Shown piece by piece: positions 51,239-61,347 of a stretch of DNA of 64,000 nucleotides. The notes under the pieces were generated by a model, which was given only the letters and a program-made list of their open reading frames with translations, was not told where the DNA came from and did not search any database. A program made the translations under genes and the position numbers. This DNA is from Marinifilum fragile JCM 15579 (lineage in GTDB: Bacteria; Bacteroidota; Bacteroidia; Bacteroidales; Marinifilaceae): assembly GCF_001310955.1 (NCBI RefSeq), contig NZ_BAZX01000019.1, positions 22,170 to 86,169 of the forward strand, given 5' to 3'. The first letter of the stretch is position 1; the number at the start of each line of letters is the position of its first letter.

Positions 51239-52330
51239 ATGGAGAATGGGGGTAGAATAAGAACAGGACGAAATCTTGTTTTGTTATTAATATTATTAGT
51301 TTGTACAGGGAACATTCTTAATGCAAATCCAATAACAGCAAAGGATCGGGACAGTTTGCTAAATTTGCCATTGTTTAAAAATGAAGACCTTTTAAAGATT
51401 GAATTAAAAACAGATTTGGCATTGTTAATTAATGATATTTCAGAGAATAGAAAGTACCATAAAAGTGAATTAAAGGTGTTTTCAGAGAATGAAAAGACAG
51501 ATTTAATTACGGTGAAAGTTAAAACCAGGGGAAACTTTCGTCGTAGAAAGCAAAATTGTAATTTTCCACCTTTACGTTTTAAAATTCCTGTAAAGGAAGC
51601 AATGGGAACAGAGTTTGAAGGGCAATCAAAATTAAAATATGTAAGTCATTGTCAGTCTTTTGTCGACGATTATGAGCAGCACACCATTGAAGAATATCTG
51701 ATTTATAAGATGTATAATCTTATCTCGAATCACAGCTATCGTGTTCGACTGTCTCAAGTTTCATTTATAGATGTAAACTCTTCAGATACGATAACAAAAT
51801 TTGGTTTTTTTATTGAAGATAAGGAAGATGTTGCATTGAGAAATGGAAAACACATTTTAAACTACAAGAATGTGAAGCAATACGAAATATTACGAGAAAA
51901 TATGGTAATGCTTTCCTTGTTTCAATTAATGATAGGCAATGCTGATTGGGATGTTGGCCGATTGCATAATATAGATGTAATGTCGGTTAGTGAGCACAGT
52001 ATTCCTGTTGTCGTTCCATTTGACTTTGATTGGTCTGGTATAATCAATCATTCCTATTATACACTTTCACCTAAAATAGAACCAGATGCTAAATACAAAC
52101 GCTTGTATAAAGGGATGAGATGGAGTCCTGAAGATTTGGCACAAGCTTTTACTAACTTTAAAGAATTAAAACCTTCTTTTCTTGAAGTCATTAATAATTG
52201 TGATTATTTAAAGGCAAATAACAGAAATAAGTTAATTGAATACATTGAAGAATTTTATGAATTAATTAGTTCAAGAAAGGATGTAAAGGAAGTAATAGAG
52301 AAAAATTCACAAAAACTTCCTAAGACTTGA
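51239..52330 (+). CDS. Exported protein distantly resembling CotH-type kinases
   Basis: 363 residues. A signal peptide (NLVLLLILLVCTGNILNAN) is followed by VKTRGNFRRRKQNCNFPPL, a central YEQHTIEEYLIYKMYNLIS, then MIGNADWDVGRLHN and VVVPFDFDWSGI. Arg-Gly-Asn near the start, a GNxDW/HN pair and a later DFD are reminiscent of CotH-type atypical kinases (RGNS, Asn/His loop, DLD), but similarity is weak and I do not recognise a named family with certainty. ATG at 51239 is preferred to the TTG at 51200 that overlaps the phosphatase gene. The pairing with a secreted phosphatase supports a phosphorylation role, as inference. Confidence 0.7.
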   Translation: MENGGRIRTGRNLVLLLILLVCTGNILNANPITAKDRDSLLNLPLFKNEDLLKIELKTDLALLINDISENRKYHKSELKVFSENEKTDLITVKVKTRGNFRRRKQNCNFPPLRFKIPVKEAMGTEFEGQSKLKYVSHCQSFVDDYEQHTIEEYLIYKMYNLISNHSYRVRLSQVSFIDVNSSDTITKFGFFIEDKEDVALRNGKHILNYKNVKQYEILRENMVMLSLFQLMIGNADWDVGRLHNIDVMSVSEHSIPVVVPFDFDWSGIINHSYYTLSPKIEPDAKYKRLYKGMRWSPEDLAQAFTNFKELKPSFLEVINNCDYLKANNRNKLIEYIEEFYELISSRKDVKEVIEKNSQKLPKT

Positions 52331-52496
52331 TAAAAATTACACTTTATCTGTAAAAAGATGAAAATATTTGCGCAATCGATAAAAATATAGGGTTTTCCTG
52401 ATGTTTTATCGATTTTTTTTGTGATATACCCTTTCTAATTTATAGGTGGTATTGCAAAGTTTATTTTTTTTCTTCATTTTTGCACTATGTAGATGA

Positions 52497-52541
52497 GGGG
52501 GTGTTTGGTAAAAAAAAACAACTATTTTTTCTAAGTACCCC
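52497..52541 (+). promoter_or_regulatory. Leader hairpin upstream of glnN
   Basis: GGGGGT (52497-52502) can pair with ACCCC (52537-52541), with an A run against a T run inside the stem. It lies 47 bases before the glutamine synthetase ATG. Nothing else is seen in this 258-base gap. Confidence 0.4.
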
Positions 52542-52588
52542 TTTGATATTGCAGATAACGTTAACTATTAACTAAAATTTTTAATTTT

Positions 52589-54778
52589 ATGGCCACCATT
52601 AGATTTCAAGCGTTGAATGAATTGCTGTCGAGACAGCCAAAATCGGTGTCGTTGCCTTCTAATAAGGTGACTGATTACTATGGAGACTTAGTTTTTAATG
52701 TAGAATCCATGAGAAAGTATCTGTCAAAAGATGCTTTTAAGGCAGTTATGGCTGCGAACCAAAAAGGAGGTTCGATTGACAGAAAAATGTCGGATGGTAT
52801 TGCTTTGGGAATGAAATCCTGGGCGATTGAAAAAGGTGCTACTCACTATACTCACTGGTTCCAACCTTTAACTGATGGTACTGCAGAGAAACACGATGGC
52901 TTTATAGACTATGGTGATGGTGGTAACATGATTGAAAATTTTTCTGGAGAGTTATTGGCTCAACAAGAACCTGATGCATCTTCATTCCCTTCAGGAGGTA
53001 TTCGTCAGACTTTTGAAGCACGTGGCTATACAGCTTGGGATGTTTCTTCACCAGCTTTTATTATTGGGACTACTCTTTGTATCCCAACTATCTTTATCTC
53101 TTATACAGGTGAAGCCCTTGACTATAAAACTCCATTATTGAAAGCGTTGGCTGCAGTTGATGAAGCTGCAGTAGATGTTTGTCAATATTTTGATAAAAAT
53201 GTAACCAAAGTTAATGCTAACTTAGGTTGGGAACAGGAATACTTTCTAATTGATGAGGCATTGTATCAAGCTCGTCCGGACCTTACTTTAACTGGGCGTA
53301 CATTAATGGGGCACTCTTCATCTAAAGATCAGCAGTTGGATGATCACTATTTCGGTTCTATTCCAGAACGTGTGTCAAAATTCATGATGGATTTGGAGGT
53401 AGAATGCCACAAATTAGGAGTTCCAGTGAAAACTCGTCACAATGAGGTTGCTCCTTCTCAGTTTGAGTTGGCTCCGATTTTTGAAGAGGCTAACTTGGCT
53501 AATGATCATAACCAGTTGGTGATGGATGTAATGAAAAGAGTTGCTCGTAATCACCAGTTTCGTGTGTTGTTCCACGAAAAACCTTATGCAGGGGTTAATG
53601 GATCAGGTAAGCACAACAACTGGTCGTTGAGTACTGATACAGGTGTTGTTTTAATGGCTCCAGGTAAGAATCCTAAAGGAAACATGCAGTTCCTTACTTT
53701 TGTTGTGAATACATTAATGGCAGTATATAAGAATCAGGATCTTCTTCGTGCTTCAATTCTTACTGCATCTAATAGTCACAGATTGGGAGCTAATGAAGCA
53801 CCTCCATCAATTGTTTCAGTATTCTTGGGTGATGAGGTATCTAAGATGTTGAAGAAAATTGTTGAGGAAGTTGGAGAGAAGAAAATGACTCCGGATGAAA
53901 AAACAGCATTGAAATTAGGTATTGGTCGTATTCCTGAAATTATTTTGGACAATACCGATCGTAACCGTACATCTCCATTTGCATTTACAGGTAATCGTTT
54001 TGAGTTCCGTGCTGTTGGTTCTTCTGCAAACAATGCAGCGGCTATGACAGCTTTGAATGCTGCAATGGCAGTTCAGTTGAAAGATTTTAAAGCTGCTGTT
54101 GATCGATTAATCAACGAAGGCATCAAAAAGGATGAAGCAATTTTCCAGGTTCTTAAAAAATTAATTATTGAATCAGAACCAATTCGTTTTAACGGTGATG
54201 GATACTCAGGAGCTTGGGTAATTGAGGCTAAAAAACGCGGTTTAACTAATATCACTAGTGTGCCAGAATCTCTTTCTAAATATCTTGAAGCACCAGCTAA
54301 GAGATCATTAATTGAGAGTGGTGTAATGACAGAGAAGGAACTGGAGGCTCGTGTTGAGGTTGAAATGGAAAAGTTCACCATGAAGATTCAGATTGAAGCT
54401 CGTGTGTTAGGTGATTTAGCAATTAACCATATTGTACCTACCGCAGTAGCTTATCAAACCAAATTGATTCAGAATGTTCAGGGCTTAAGAGATATCTTCG
54501 CAGCTGATGAGTTTGAAGAATTAGCTGGAGCCAGAAAAGAGTTGATCAGAGAAATTTCGAGTCACATATCCTCTATTAAATCGAAAGTGAAGGGAATGGT
54601 TGAAGCTCGTAAAGAATGTAATGTTATTGAAGATGGACACAAAATGGCATTTGCATATGATCAGAAGGTACGTCCGTATTTAGAAGATATTCGTTACCAT
54701 ATTGATAAGTTAGAGCTTGTTGTTGATAATGAAATGTGGCCATTACCAAAATATCGCGAATTGTTATTTAATAACTAG
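52589..54778 (+). CDS. glnN: Type III glutamine synthetase
   Basis: 729 residues, the length of GSIII. Makes glutamine from glutamate, ammonia and ATP; main ammonia-assimilation enzyme of many Bacteroidota. Seen are the GSIII N-terminal region (FNVESMRKYLSKDAF), THWFQPLTDGTAEKHDGF, NLGWEQEYFLIDEALY (metal Glu), KTRHNEVAPSQFELAPIFEE, VNGSGKHNNWSLSTD, and NRTSPFAFTGNRFEFRAVGSS. It stands alone with its own terminator. Ammonia released by the NagB fusion upstream would be a substrate, though the two are not co-transcribed. Confidence 0.97.
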   Translation: MATIRFQALNELLSRQPKSVSLPSNKVTDYYGDLVFNVESMRKYLSKDAFKAVMAANQKGGSIDRKMSDGIALGMKSWAIEKGATHYTHWFQPLTDGTAEKHDGFIDYGDGGNMIENFSGELLAQQEPDASSFPSGGIRQTFEARGYTAWDVSSPAFIIGTTLCIPTIFISYTGEALDYKTPLLKALAAVDEAAVDVCQYFDKNVTKVNANLGWEQEYFLIDEALYQARPDLTLTGRTLMGHSSSKDQQLDDHYFGSIPERVSKFMMDLEVECHKLGVPVKTRHNEVAPSQFELAPIFEEANLANDHNQLVMDVMKRVARNHQFRVLFHEKPYAGVNGSGKHNNWSLSTDTGVVLMAPGKNPKGNMQFLTFVVNTLMAVYKNQDLLRASILTASNSHRLGANEAPPSIVSVFLGDEVSKMLKKIVEEVGEKKMTPDEKTALKLGIGRIPEIILDNTDRNRTSPFAFTGNRFEFRAVGSSANNAAAMTALNAAMAVQLKDFKAAVDRLINEGIKKDEAIFQVLKKLIIESEPIRFNGDGYSGAWVIEAKKRGLTNITSVPESLSKYLEAPAKRSLIESGVMTEKELEARVEVEMEKFTMKIQIEARVLGDLAINHIVPTAVAYQTKLIQNVQGLRDIFAADEFEELAGARKELIREISSHISSIKSKVKGMVEARKECNVIEDGHKMAFAYDQKVRPYLEDIRYHIDKLELVVDNEMWPLPKYRELLFNN

Positions 54779-54797
54779 TTCAATCTATAATATTTTT

Positions 54798-54840
54798 AGA
54801 AAAAGGATGTTCATATATAATGGGCATCCTTTTCTGTTTT
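54798..54840 (+). terminator. Terminator of glnN
   Basis: AGAAAAAGGATG...CATCCTTTTCTGTTTT, an 11-base-pair stem with a 13-16 base loop and a T-rich tail. Confidence 0.82.
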
Positions 54841-54901
54841 GATAGGTTGCCAATGGAATAAAATATTTATTTTTATACTTTATAATCGAACATATCACGT
54901 A

Positions 54902-57259
54902 ATGAAAATTCTTTCTTTCTCAGGATTACTCTGTATAATAGGCTTATTTATATCTTGTTCTTCTCAATCTTACGTTAATCGTGGAAATAAAATGCTGAAA
55001 TCCGGCAGGTATTTTCATGCACAGGAAATGTATGAAAAGGCATATAAAAAAGAGAAAGACAGAGAGCGAAAAGCTGAAATAGCATTTATGAATGCAAATT
55101 GTTTCGATGAGATCAACTTGCCGCGAAAAGCTGCATCTTGGTATCGAAAGGCTATTATGAATAGGGATACTTTTGCGGATGCTGCGAAGAAATTGGGATA
55201 TGCTGAGCTTAAAAACTACAAACTTGAGGAAGCAGAAGAGAATTTCTGGGAATATTTGGATTTAAAACCAGAAGCAAAACAAACTGATGATGTAGCTAAA
55301 ATTCTCAAAAGAGTTTCCTATTGGGAGGAATTTCCGGGAAGATACAAAGTGGAGATTTTGAAGGAATTTAATTCTGCATCTAGCGATTTTGCTCCAATCT
55401 ATATGGGACAAGATACCAACGTGATATTCTTTACATCAAATCGTAAGTTAAAAGATAAAGTTAAAAAAGATGGTGTAACTGGTGAGTATTATACAAATTT
55501 ATTAGAGTCGCACTATTCTAATGAAGTGGTTCGAAAATCAAGAAAGAAAAAAGGAAGAAAGGCCAAAACTCGAAAAATAATGACTGATACTTATCAGTGG
55601 AGTAAGCCTTCATCAGTTGGGGATGCCATTAATTCTGATTGGAATGAAGGCGCAGCCTGTTTTAACTCTAGTGGAGATATTTTTTATTTTACCTCTTCAC
55701 GAAAAATAAATAAGGACAATCAAGGAACAAAAATTTTTGCTGTGCAAAGACAGAATGGAGAATGGGGAAGAGTAGCTCTTCAGGAATTGGTTCCAGATTC
55801 TTTGTCTGTTGCGCACCCATCAATTTCTGCGGATGGTACAATTTTGTATTTTGTTTCGGATATGCCTGGCGGATATGGAGGAAATGACATTTGGATGAGT
55901 AAAAAAAGTGGAAGTGGCTGGACAGAACCTCAAAATTTAGGCAAACCAATCAATTCTGAAAAAGATGAACTGTTTCCGCATATCCGTGATAATGGTAAGC
56001 TTTATTTTGCATCGGATCGTGATGGAGGAATAGGTGGATTGGATATCTATATGGCTAAACGAACTGAGTCTGGTGTGTGGGAAGTTGAAAATATGAAATA
56101 TCCGATCAATTCAACAGCCGATGATTTTGCAATTCATTTTCAGCCTAACAAAGAGAAAGGAATGTTTTCATCTTCTCGCAATAAAGGAAATGATGATATC
56201 TACCGATTTGATTATGTGCCTTTGCAATTTACATTTTTGGGACAAGTTGTAGATTCGGAATCTAAAACTCCTGTTGAAAGAGCCAGCATTAATTTGGTGT
56301 CATTGGATGGAGAGCAGTTTGATGTGAAAACAGATGATGAAGGGAGTTTTAGATTTGAATTGAAACCTGATTTGGAATACATTGCTATGGTTTCAAAAGA
56401 TGGTTATTTGAATGGAAAAGAACAGGTAAGCACTGTTGGAATTCAAGTAAGTCGAAATTTTAAATCGATGATAGGATTGAAGGCGATAGAAAAACCAATT
56501 GAGCTGCCGAATATTTTTTACGATTTTGGAAAGTGGAGCCTTCGCGCAGAATCGAAAGAGGCTCTTGATGGATTGGTTGAAACGCTAAATGATAATCCGA
56601 ATATTACAATTGAATTGGGTTCGCATACCGATTTTGTCGGGAGTGAATCCACCAATAAGGACCTTTCTCAGAAAAGAGCTCAGTCGGTTGTTGATTATTT
56701 AATTGAAAATGGAATTTATTGGGATCGTTTGGTTGCACACGGATATGGAGAATCTCAACCTAGAGTAGTGAGCAAAGAAATTGCTGATGAATATGATTTC
56801 TTGTCGGAAGAAACAGTTCTTACAGAGAAAAATATTTGGCAGTTTACTTCTAAACAAAAAGAAATTGCCAACCAATTGAACAGGAGGACAGAGTTTAAGG
56901 TATTATCAACAGATTATGTGCCAGGGCCTAATTCCAAAGTAAAACCAGGAAGTGATCCTAGTCAAATTGGAAATACTTTAATTAAAGATTTAAATAAAGT
57001 ACAAGGAGTGTTTTATACCATTCAAATTGGTGCTTTTAGCAACAAAACGGTTCCTTCAATAATTCAAAATTTTAAAGTGGTTTTTAAAGCTCCGGTCAAT
57101 CAATCATCCGTTAGATATACCACAGGAATTTACGATAATTATGAGGAAGCGAAATTAGAGTCGCAAAAGATCAATAAGAAAGGAATTAAAGCTTTTGTAA
57201 TCGCGTACTATAAAGGGAAAAAGATTACCTTTGCCGAAGCTAAAAAATTGAAGGAGTAA
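54902..57259 (+). CDS. OmpA-family lipoprotein with TPR, PD40 propeller, CRD and C-terminal SPOR-like domain (PorE-like)
   Basis: 785 residues. The lipoprotein signal ends in LFISCSS. Domains in order: TPR-like helices (about 20-130), PD40/WD40-like propeller (about 150-435: IYFASDRDGGIGGLDIYMAK-type repeats), a carboxypeptidase-regulatory-like domain (about 440-525), an OmpA peptidoglycan-binding domain (ELGSHTDFVGSESTNKDLSQ, near 575-680), and a final SPOR-like domain (VFYTIQIGAFSNKTVPSI). PorE of the type IX secretion system has the first four; the SPOR-like tail is an addition. ATG at 54902 is used because it directly precedes the signal peptide. Anchors outer membrane to wall. Confidence 0.88.
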   Translation: MKILSFSGLLCIIGLFISCSSQSYVNRGNKMLKSGRYFHAQEMYEKAYKKEKDRERKAEIAFMNANCFDEINLPRKAASWYRKAIMNRDTFADAAKKLGYAELKNYKLEEAEENFWEYLDLKPEAKQTDDVAKILKRVSYWEEFPGRYKVEILKEFNSASSDFAPIYMGQDTNVIFFTSNRKLKDKVKKDGVTGEYYTNLLESHYSNEVVRKSRKKKGRKAKTRKIMTDTYQWSKPSSVGDAINSDWNEGAACFNSSGDIFYFTSSRKINKDNQGTKIFAVQRQNGEWGRVALQELVPDSLSVAHPSISADGTILYFVSDMPGGYGGNDIWMSKKSGSGWTEPQNLGKPINSEKDELFPHIRDNGKLYFASDRDGGIGGLDIYMAKRTESGVWEVENMKYPINSTADDFAIHFQPNKEKGMFSSSRNKGNDDIYRFDYVPLQFTFLGQVVDSESKTPVERASINLVSLDGEQFDVKTDDEGSFRFELKPDLEYIAMVSKDGYLNGKEQVSTVGIQVSRNFKSMIGLKAIEKPIELPNIFYDFGKWSLRAESKEALDGLVETLNDNPNITIELGSHTDFVGSESTNKDLSQKRAQSVVDYLIENGIYWDRLVAHGYGESQPRVVSKEIADEYDFLSEETVLTEKNIWQFTSKQKEIANQLNRRTEFKVLSTDYVPGPNSKVKPGSDPSQIGNTLIKDLNKVQGVFYTIQIGAFSNKTVPSIIQNFKVVFKAPVNQSSVRYTTGIYDNYEEAKLESQKINKKGIKAFVIAYYKGKKITFAEAKKLKE

Positions 57260-57287
57260 TTTCCTTTTATACTTTATCTAAACAACC

Positions 57288-58457
57288 ATGAGAAAAGACG
57301 AAAGATACAATCTTAGAGGAGTTTCTGCTTCGAAGGAAGATGTACACAGTGCGATTAAAGATCTTGATAAAGGTCTATTTCCGAATGCCTTTTGTAAGGT
57401 GGTTCCCGATTATTTAACTGGCGATGATGAATATTGCAATATTATGCATGCCGATGGAGCTGGAACAAAATCATCCTTGGCATATATGTATTGGAAGGAG
57501 ACTGGTGATATTTCCGTTTGGAAAGGTATTGCTCAGGATGCTTTAATTATGAATATTGATGATTTGCTTTGTGTGGGTGCAGTTGATAATATTCTTTTGT
57601 CTTCTACAATTGGGAGAAATAAGAATTTGATTCCAGGGGAAGTAATTTCTGCAATTATTAATGGAACTGAAGAGTTGCTTGCCGAATATGCTAAACTTGG
57701 TGTAAATATTCACTCAACTGGGGGGGAAACTGCTGATGTTGGAGATTTGGTAAGAACCATTATTGTTGATTCTACCGTTACCTGCCGCATGAAACGTGAA
57801 GATGTAATCACCAATGAAAAAATTCAGGCAGGTGATGTAATTGTTGGTCTTTCATCATCGGGTAAGGCAACCTACGAATCGGAGTATAATGGCGGTATGG
57901 GTTCAAATGGATTAACTTCTGCTCGTCATGATGTATTCTCGAAATATTTAGCAGAAAAATATCCTGAAAGCTTCGATAATGCTGTTCCTGAAGATTTGGT
58001 TTATTCAGGGAATTGCAAATTAACCGATTCGGTTGAAGGAGTAGGTATCGATGCAGGGAAATTGGTATTGTCAGCAACGAGAACCTACGCTCCAATTATC
58101 AAAAAAATCTTAGATAAATATCGTTCTCAAATTCATGGTATGATTCACTGTTCGGGTGGAGCTCAAACCAAAGTGATGAATTTTGTTGACAATTTGCATG
58201 TGGTAAAAGACAACATGTTTGATGTGCCACCCTTGTTCAAACTAATTCATGAGCAGAGTGGAACCGCTTGGGACGAAATGTACAAAGTATTTAATATGGG
58301 ACATAGATTTGAATTGTATGTTCCACAAGAAATAGCTGAAGATATCATCGCAATCTCAAAAGAGTTTAATGTAGATGCTCAGATTGTTGGTAGATGTGAA
58401 GCATACGAAGGTAAGAAATTAACGATCAAGAGCGAATTTGGAGAATTCGTTTACTAA
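57288..58457 (+). CDS. purM: Phosphoribosylformylglycinamidine cyclo-ligase (AIR synthetase)
   Basis: 389 residues, the longer Bacteroidota form. Fifth step of purine synthesis: closes FGAM to AIR with ATP. Seen are MHADGAGTKSSLAYMYW, DALIMNIDDLLCVGAVDN, STGGETADVGDLVRTI, GLSSSGKATYESEYNGGMG and the C-terminal VFNMGHRFELYV. It follows the OmpA-family gene by 28 bases and ends before a bidirectional terminator. Confidence 0.96.
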   Translation: MRKDERYNLRGVSASKEDVHSAIKDLDKGLFPNAFCKVVPDYLTGDDEYCNIMHADGAGTKSSLAYMYWKETGDISVWKGIAQDALIMNIDDLLCVGAVDNILLSSTIGRNKNLIPGEVISAIINGTEELLAEYAKLGVNIHSTGGETADVGDLVRTIIVDSTVTCRMKREDVITNEKIQAGDVIVGLSSSGKATYESEYNGGMGSNGLTSARHDVFSKYLAEKYPESFDNAVPEDLVYSGNCKLTDSVEGVGIDAGKLVLSATRTYAPIIKKILDKYRSQIHGMIHCSGGAQTKVMNFVDNLHVVKDNMFDVPPLFKLIHEQSGTAWDEMYKVFNMGHRFELYVPQEIAEDIIAISKEFNVDAQIVGRCEAYEGKKLTIKSEFGEFVY

Positions 58458-58474
58458 TTGATAATTACGAAATA

Positions 58475-58509
58475 AAAAAAACCACTCAAGTTTGAGTGGT
58501 TTTTTTTTA
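58475..58509. terminator. Bidirectional terminator between purM and the small gene
   Basis: AAAAAAACCACTCAAG-TTTGAGTGGTTTTTTTTT: a stem with A and T runs on either side. Confidence 0.92.
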
Positions 58510-58836
58510 TTATTCATTGATTTCGAAGCCCCATTCTTTAATCACTTTGGGCTCGTCGGGATAAACAGCAAGTAATAAATTTCTGATGCTGCGAATTTCA
58601 CTTGAGATAAACTTTAAATCATTGTTTTTTGAACGATCAAAAGATTGTTTCTTGGTACTTGGTTCTGGCTTCAGATCCTTAATTTTTCTGATTTTTTTAG
58701 ATTTTTCAACTAGGCGATCCATGTCAACAGCTCCATTCAAAAGACTTTTTTTCTTGTTGTATTCGTGTCTTTCGTTTATTTTCCCTAACAATCCCAACAA
58801 TTGATCTTCATTCCGGGGTATTCTAACTTTAACCAT
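58510..58836 (-). CDS. Small conserved-looking charged protein of unknown function
   Basis: 108 residues (MVKVRIPRNEDQLLGLLGKI... to EWGFEINE), no signal peptide. Lys/Glu-rich, helical by appearance, with KKIRKIKDLKPEPSTKKQSF in the middle and SEIRSIRNLLLAVY near the end. Coding use is normal, and its stop sits right at a bidirectional terminator, which supports a real gene. ATG at 58836 is preferred to the ATG two codons earlier. I do not recognise the family. Confidence 0.65.
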   Translation of the reverse strand: MVKVRIPRNEDQLLGLLGKINERHEYNKKKSLLNGAVDMDRLVEKSKKIRKIKDLKPEPSTKKQSFDRSKNNDLKFISSEIRSIRNLLLAVYPDEPKVIKEWGFEINE

Positions 58837-58842
58837 AAGCAT

Positions 58843-59254
58843 CGAATTAGGCGGTAATAACTAACCGAATTAAAAATTCAAAATCTTTGTTGTTACAGAT
58901 AAAATTAAAAGTTGCAATTTGCTCTATTGTGCAAATGTAAAATCCAATAAAACCATTCTGGTTTAAGTGTGTTTGATTTTGTAAATAGATCTATTGAATT
59001 ATTGCTTCTTCTCTTTAGGTAAAATTAGTTTTTGGTCTTTAAAAAGTAAATAGGTTGAACGATTTTTTTTCAATTTAAAATCATGATAATTTAATTCAGC
59101 TTCTTTAGAATAGAGGGATTTTGGTAAGCTTTTTGTTTGCCTGTTTTTGTTGCGTTTTCACCTAAATTAAACAACTGATGAACTATAATTTCATACTTCA
59201 GTTTTAAAGTCGTTTTATTTTTCTAATTTTGTCCAAAATTTAGAATATTGTAGT
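58843..59254. other. Gene-free stretch upstream of prfA
   Basis: About 410 AT-rich bases without a convincing frame or strong hairpin. Near its end TAATTTTG (59224-59231) is a -7 box for prfA. Confidence 0.5.
59224..59231 (+). promoter_or_regulatory. -7 box of prfA
   Basis: TAATTTTG matches TAnnTTTG, 23 bases before the prfA ATG. The -33 region (AGTTTTAAAG) is weak. Confidence 0.5.
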
Positions 59255-60340
59255 ATGAGCAATAATTTGATCCTTGATAAATTAGAGGGTGTCTTTATCA
59301 GATTTAAAGAGGTTGGTCAGTTGATTACCGACCCTGATGTGATGGGAAACATGAAACGCTTTGTAAAACTAAGCAAAGAATATAAGGAATTGGAGGCAGT
59401 TACCGAGGCTGCAAAAGAATATAAAAATGCCGTTGATACAATTGCTGAGTCGAAAGATATTATTGCAAATGAATCTGACGAAGAGTTGAGGGAAATGGCA
59501 AAAATGGAATTGGAAGATTTAGAAGGTAAACTTCCGGATATGGAACAGAACATTAAATTGTTGTTGGTGCCTGCAGATCCTGAGGATTCCAAAAATGCAA
59601 TTCTTGAGATTAGAGCTGGAACTGGTGGCGATGAGGCAAGTATTTTTGCTGGTGATTTGGCAAGAATGTATACCAAATTCTGTGAAGCTAAAGGATGGAA
59701 AGTTTCTATTTCAAGCTTTAGTGAAGGTACATCAGGAGGTTACAAGGAAATTGTAATGAATGTAAATGGTGAAGGTGTTTACGGGGTTCTAAAATATGAA
59801 TCTGGAGTTCATCGTGTGCAACGTGTGCCACAAACCGAAACGCAAGGGCGTGTTCATACCAGTGCTGCATCTGTAGCAGTATTACCAGAGGCTGAAGAGT
59901 TTGATGTTGAGGTCAAAGAAAGCGATATCCGTAAGGATACTTATTGTTCTTCTGGTCCAGGTGGACAGTCGGTAAATACTACCTATTCGGCAATTCGATT
60001 GACTCACATTCCTACAAACATTGTAGTAACTTGTCAGGATCAGAAATCTCAGTTGAAGAACTTGGCAAAAGCAATGGTAGAACTTCGTTCACGTATTTAT
60101 GCAATGGAGCATCAAAAATACTTGGATGAAATTTCATCGAAACGTAAAACAATGGTTTCGACGGGTGACCGTTCGGCTAAGATTAGAACATACAACTATC
60201 CGCAGGGGCGTGTTACTGATCACCGTATCAACCTTACGTTATATAACTTGTCGGCAATTATGGACGGTGATGTTCAGGAAATTATCGACAAACTTCAAAT
60301 CGAAGAAAACGCAGAACGACTTAAAGAAAGTGGTTTATAA
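59255..60340 (+). CDS. prfA: Peptide chain release factor 1
   Basis: 361 residues. Ends translation at UAA and UAG. Seen are [39 protein letters not shown], the codon-recognition region, the GGQ loop in [18 protein letters not shown] (about residue 234-236), and the C-terminal [20 protein letters not shown]. The protein is of usual length for RF1. A terminator separates it from pyrF. Confidence 0.97.
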   Translation: MSNNLILDKLEGVFIRFKEVGQLITDPDVMGNMKRFVKLSKEYKELEAVTEAAKEYKNAVDTIAESKDIIANESDEELREMAKMELEDLEGKLPDMEQNIKLLLVPADPEDSKNAILEIRAGTGGDEASIFAGDLARMYTKFCEAKGWKVSISSFSEGTSGGYKEIVMNVNGEGVYGVLKYESGVHRVQRVPQTETQGRVHTSAASVAVLPEAEEFDVEVKESDIRKDTYCSSGPGGQSVNTTYSAIRLTHIPTNIVVTCQDQKSQLKNLAKAMVELRSRIYAMEHQKYLDEISSKRKTMVSTGDRSAKIRTYNYPQGRVTDHRINLTLYNLSAIMDGDVQEIIDKLQIEENAERLKESGL

Positions 60341-60345
60341 TGATA

Positions 60346-60375
60346 TTGGCAGTGGTTTTTCCACTGCCTTTTTTG
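60346..60375 (+). terminator. Terminator of prfA
   Basis: GGCAGTGG-ttttt-CCACTGCC followed by TTTTTTG. Confidence 0.92.
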
Positions 60376-60406
60376 TATTAAATATTACTAAACAACCAAT
60401 TTTACC

Positions 60407-61234
60407 ATGAATTATCAGGCATTATTTGAGCAAATCAAAAAGAAGAAAAGTTTCCTTTGTGTAGGTTTAGATAGCGATATCAAAAAAATTCCATCTCACC
60501 TTTTAGATTCTGAAGATCCAGTATTTGAATTTAACAAGCAAATTGTTGATGCAACTGCTGAATTTACTGTTGCTTATAAGCCAAACATTGCTTTTTATGA
60601 GTGCCGAGGAGCTCAAGGATGGAATAGTCTTGAGAAAATTGTGAACTATATCAAAGAAAAATACCCAGAGATTTTCTTGATTGCTGATGCGAAAAGAGGG
60701 GATATTGGAAATACATCGAAAATGTATGCAAGTGCATTTCTGGAAAATATGCCATTCGATTCAATTACAGTTGCGCCATATATGGGTGAGGATTCTGTAA
60801 CTCCATTCTTGGAGTATGAAAACAAGTGGGTTATTCTTTTGGCTTTAACTTCGAATAAAGGAGCTTTCGATCTTCAGTTTTTTCAAGAAGGAGAGCAAAA
60901 GTTATTTGAGAAAGTTCTTGAAAAATCTCAAGATTGGGGAACCAAAGAAAATATGATGTATGTGGTTGGAGCAACAAAAGCTGAGATGTTGGGTGATATT
61001 AGAAAGATTGCTCCGGATCACTTCTTGTTAGTTCCAGGTGTTGGTGCTCAAGGGGGAAGTCTTCAGGAAGTTGCAAAATATGGGATGAATCAATCATGTG
61101 GATTGCTTGTAAATTCTTCAAGAGGAATTATTTTTGCTGATACTTCGGAGGCTTTTGCAAAGGTAGCTGGCGAAAAGGCTAAAGAGTTGCAATTGGAAAT
61201 GGAAGATTTATTGAAGGAAAAATCGGTATTGTAG
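60407..61234 (+). CDS. pyrF: Orotidine 5'-phosphate decarboxylase (type 2)
   Basis: 275 residues, the longer type found in Bacteroidota, actinobacteria and mycobacteria. Last step of UMP synthesis. Seen are [23 protein letters not shown], the catalytic [17 protein letters not shown] and [16 protein letters not shown], with [15 protein letters not shown] and [10 protein letters not shown] at the end. Own terminator. Confidence 0.96.
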   Translation: MNYQALFEQIKKKKSFLCVGLDSDIKKIPSHLLDSEDPVFEFNKQIVDATAEFTVAYKPNIAFYECRGAQGWNSLEKIVNYIKEKYPEIFLIADAKRGDIGNTSKMYASAFLENMPFDSITVAPYMGEDSVTPFLEYENKWVILLALTSNKGAFDLQFFQEGEQKLFEKVLEKSQDWGTKENMMYVVGATKAEMLGDIRKIAPDHFLLVPGVGAQGGSLQEVAKYGMNQSCGLLVNSSRGIIFADTSEAFAKVAGEKAKELQLEMEDLLKEKSVL

Positions 61235-61257
61235 TAAATACATCTTTATAAGATTTT

Positions 61258-61290
61258 GAAGCGGCGTTTGATTAAACGTCGCTTTTTTAT
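61258..61290 (+). terminator. Terminator of pyrF
   Basis: GCGGCGTTTgattAAACGTCGCTTTTTT, one G-T wobble in the stem and a T run. Confidence 0.88.
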
Positions 61291-61347
61291 TGTCTTTTAC
61301 TGATCGAATTGTTAAATTTCGAATACTTACTGTAAAAATATTATGGT

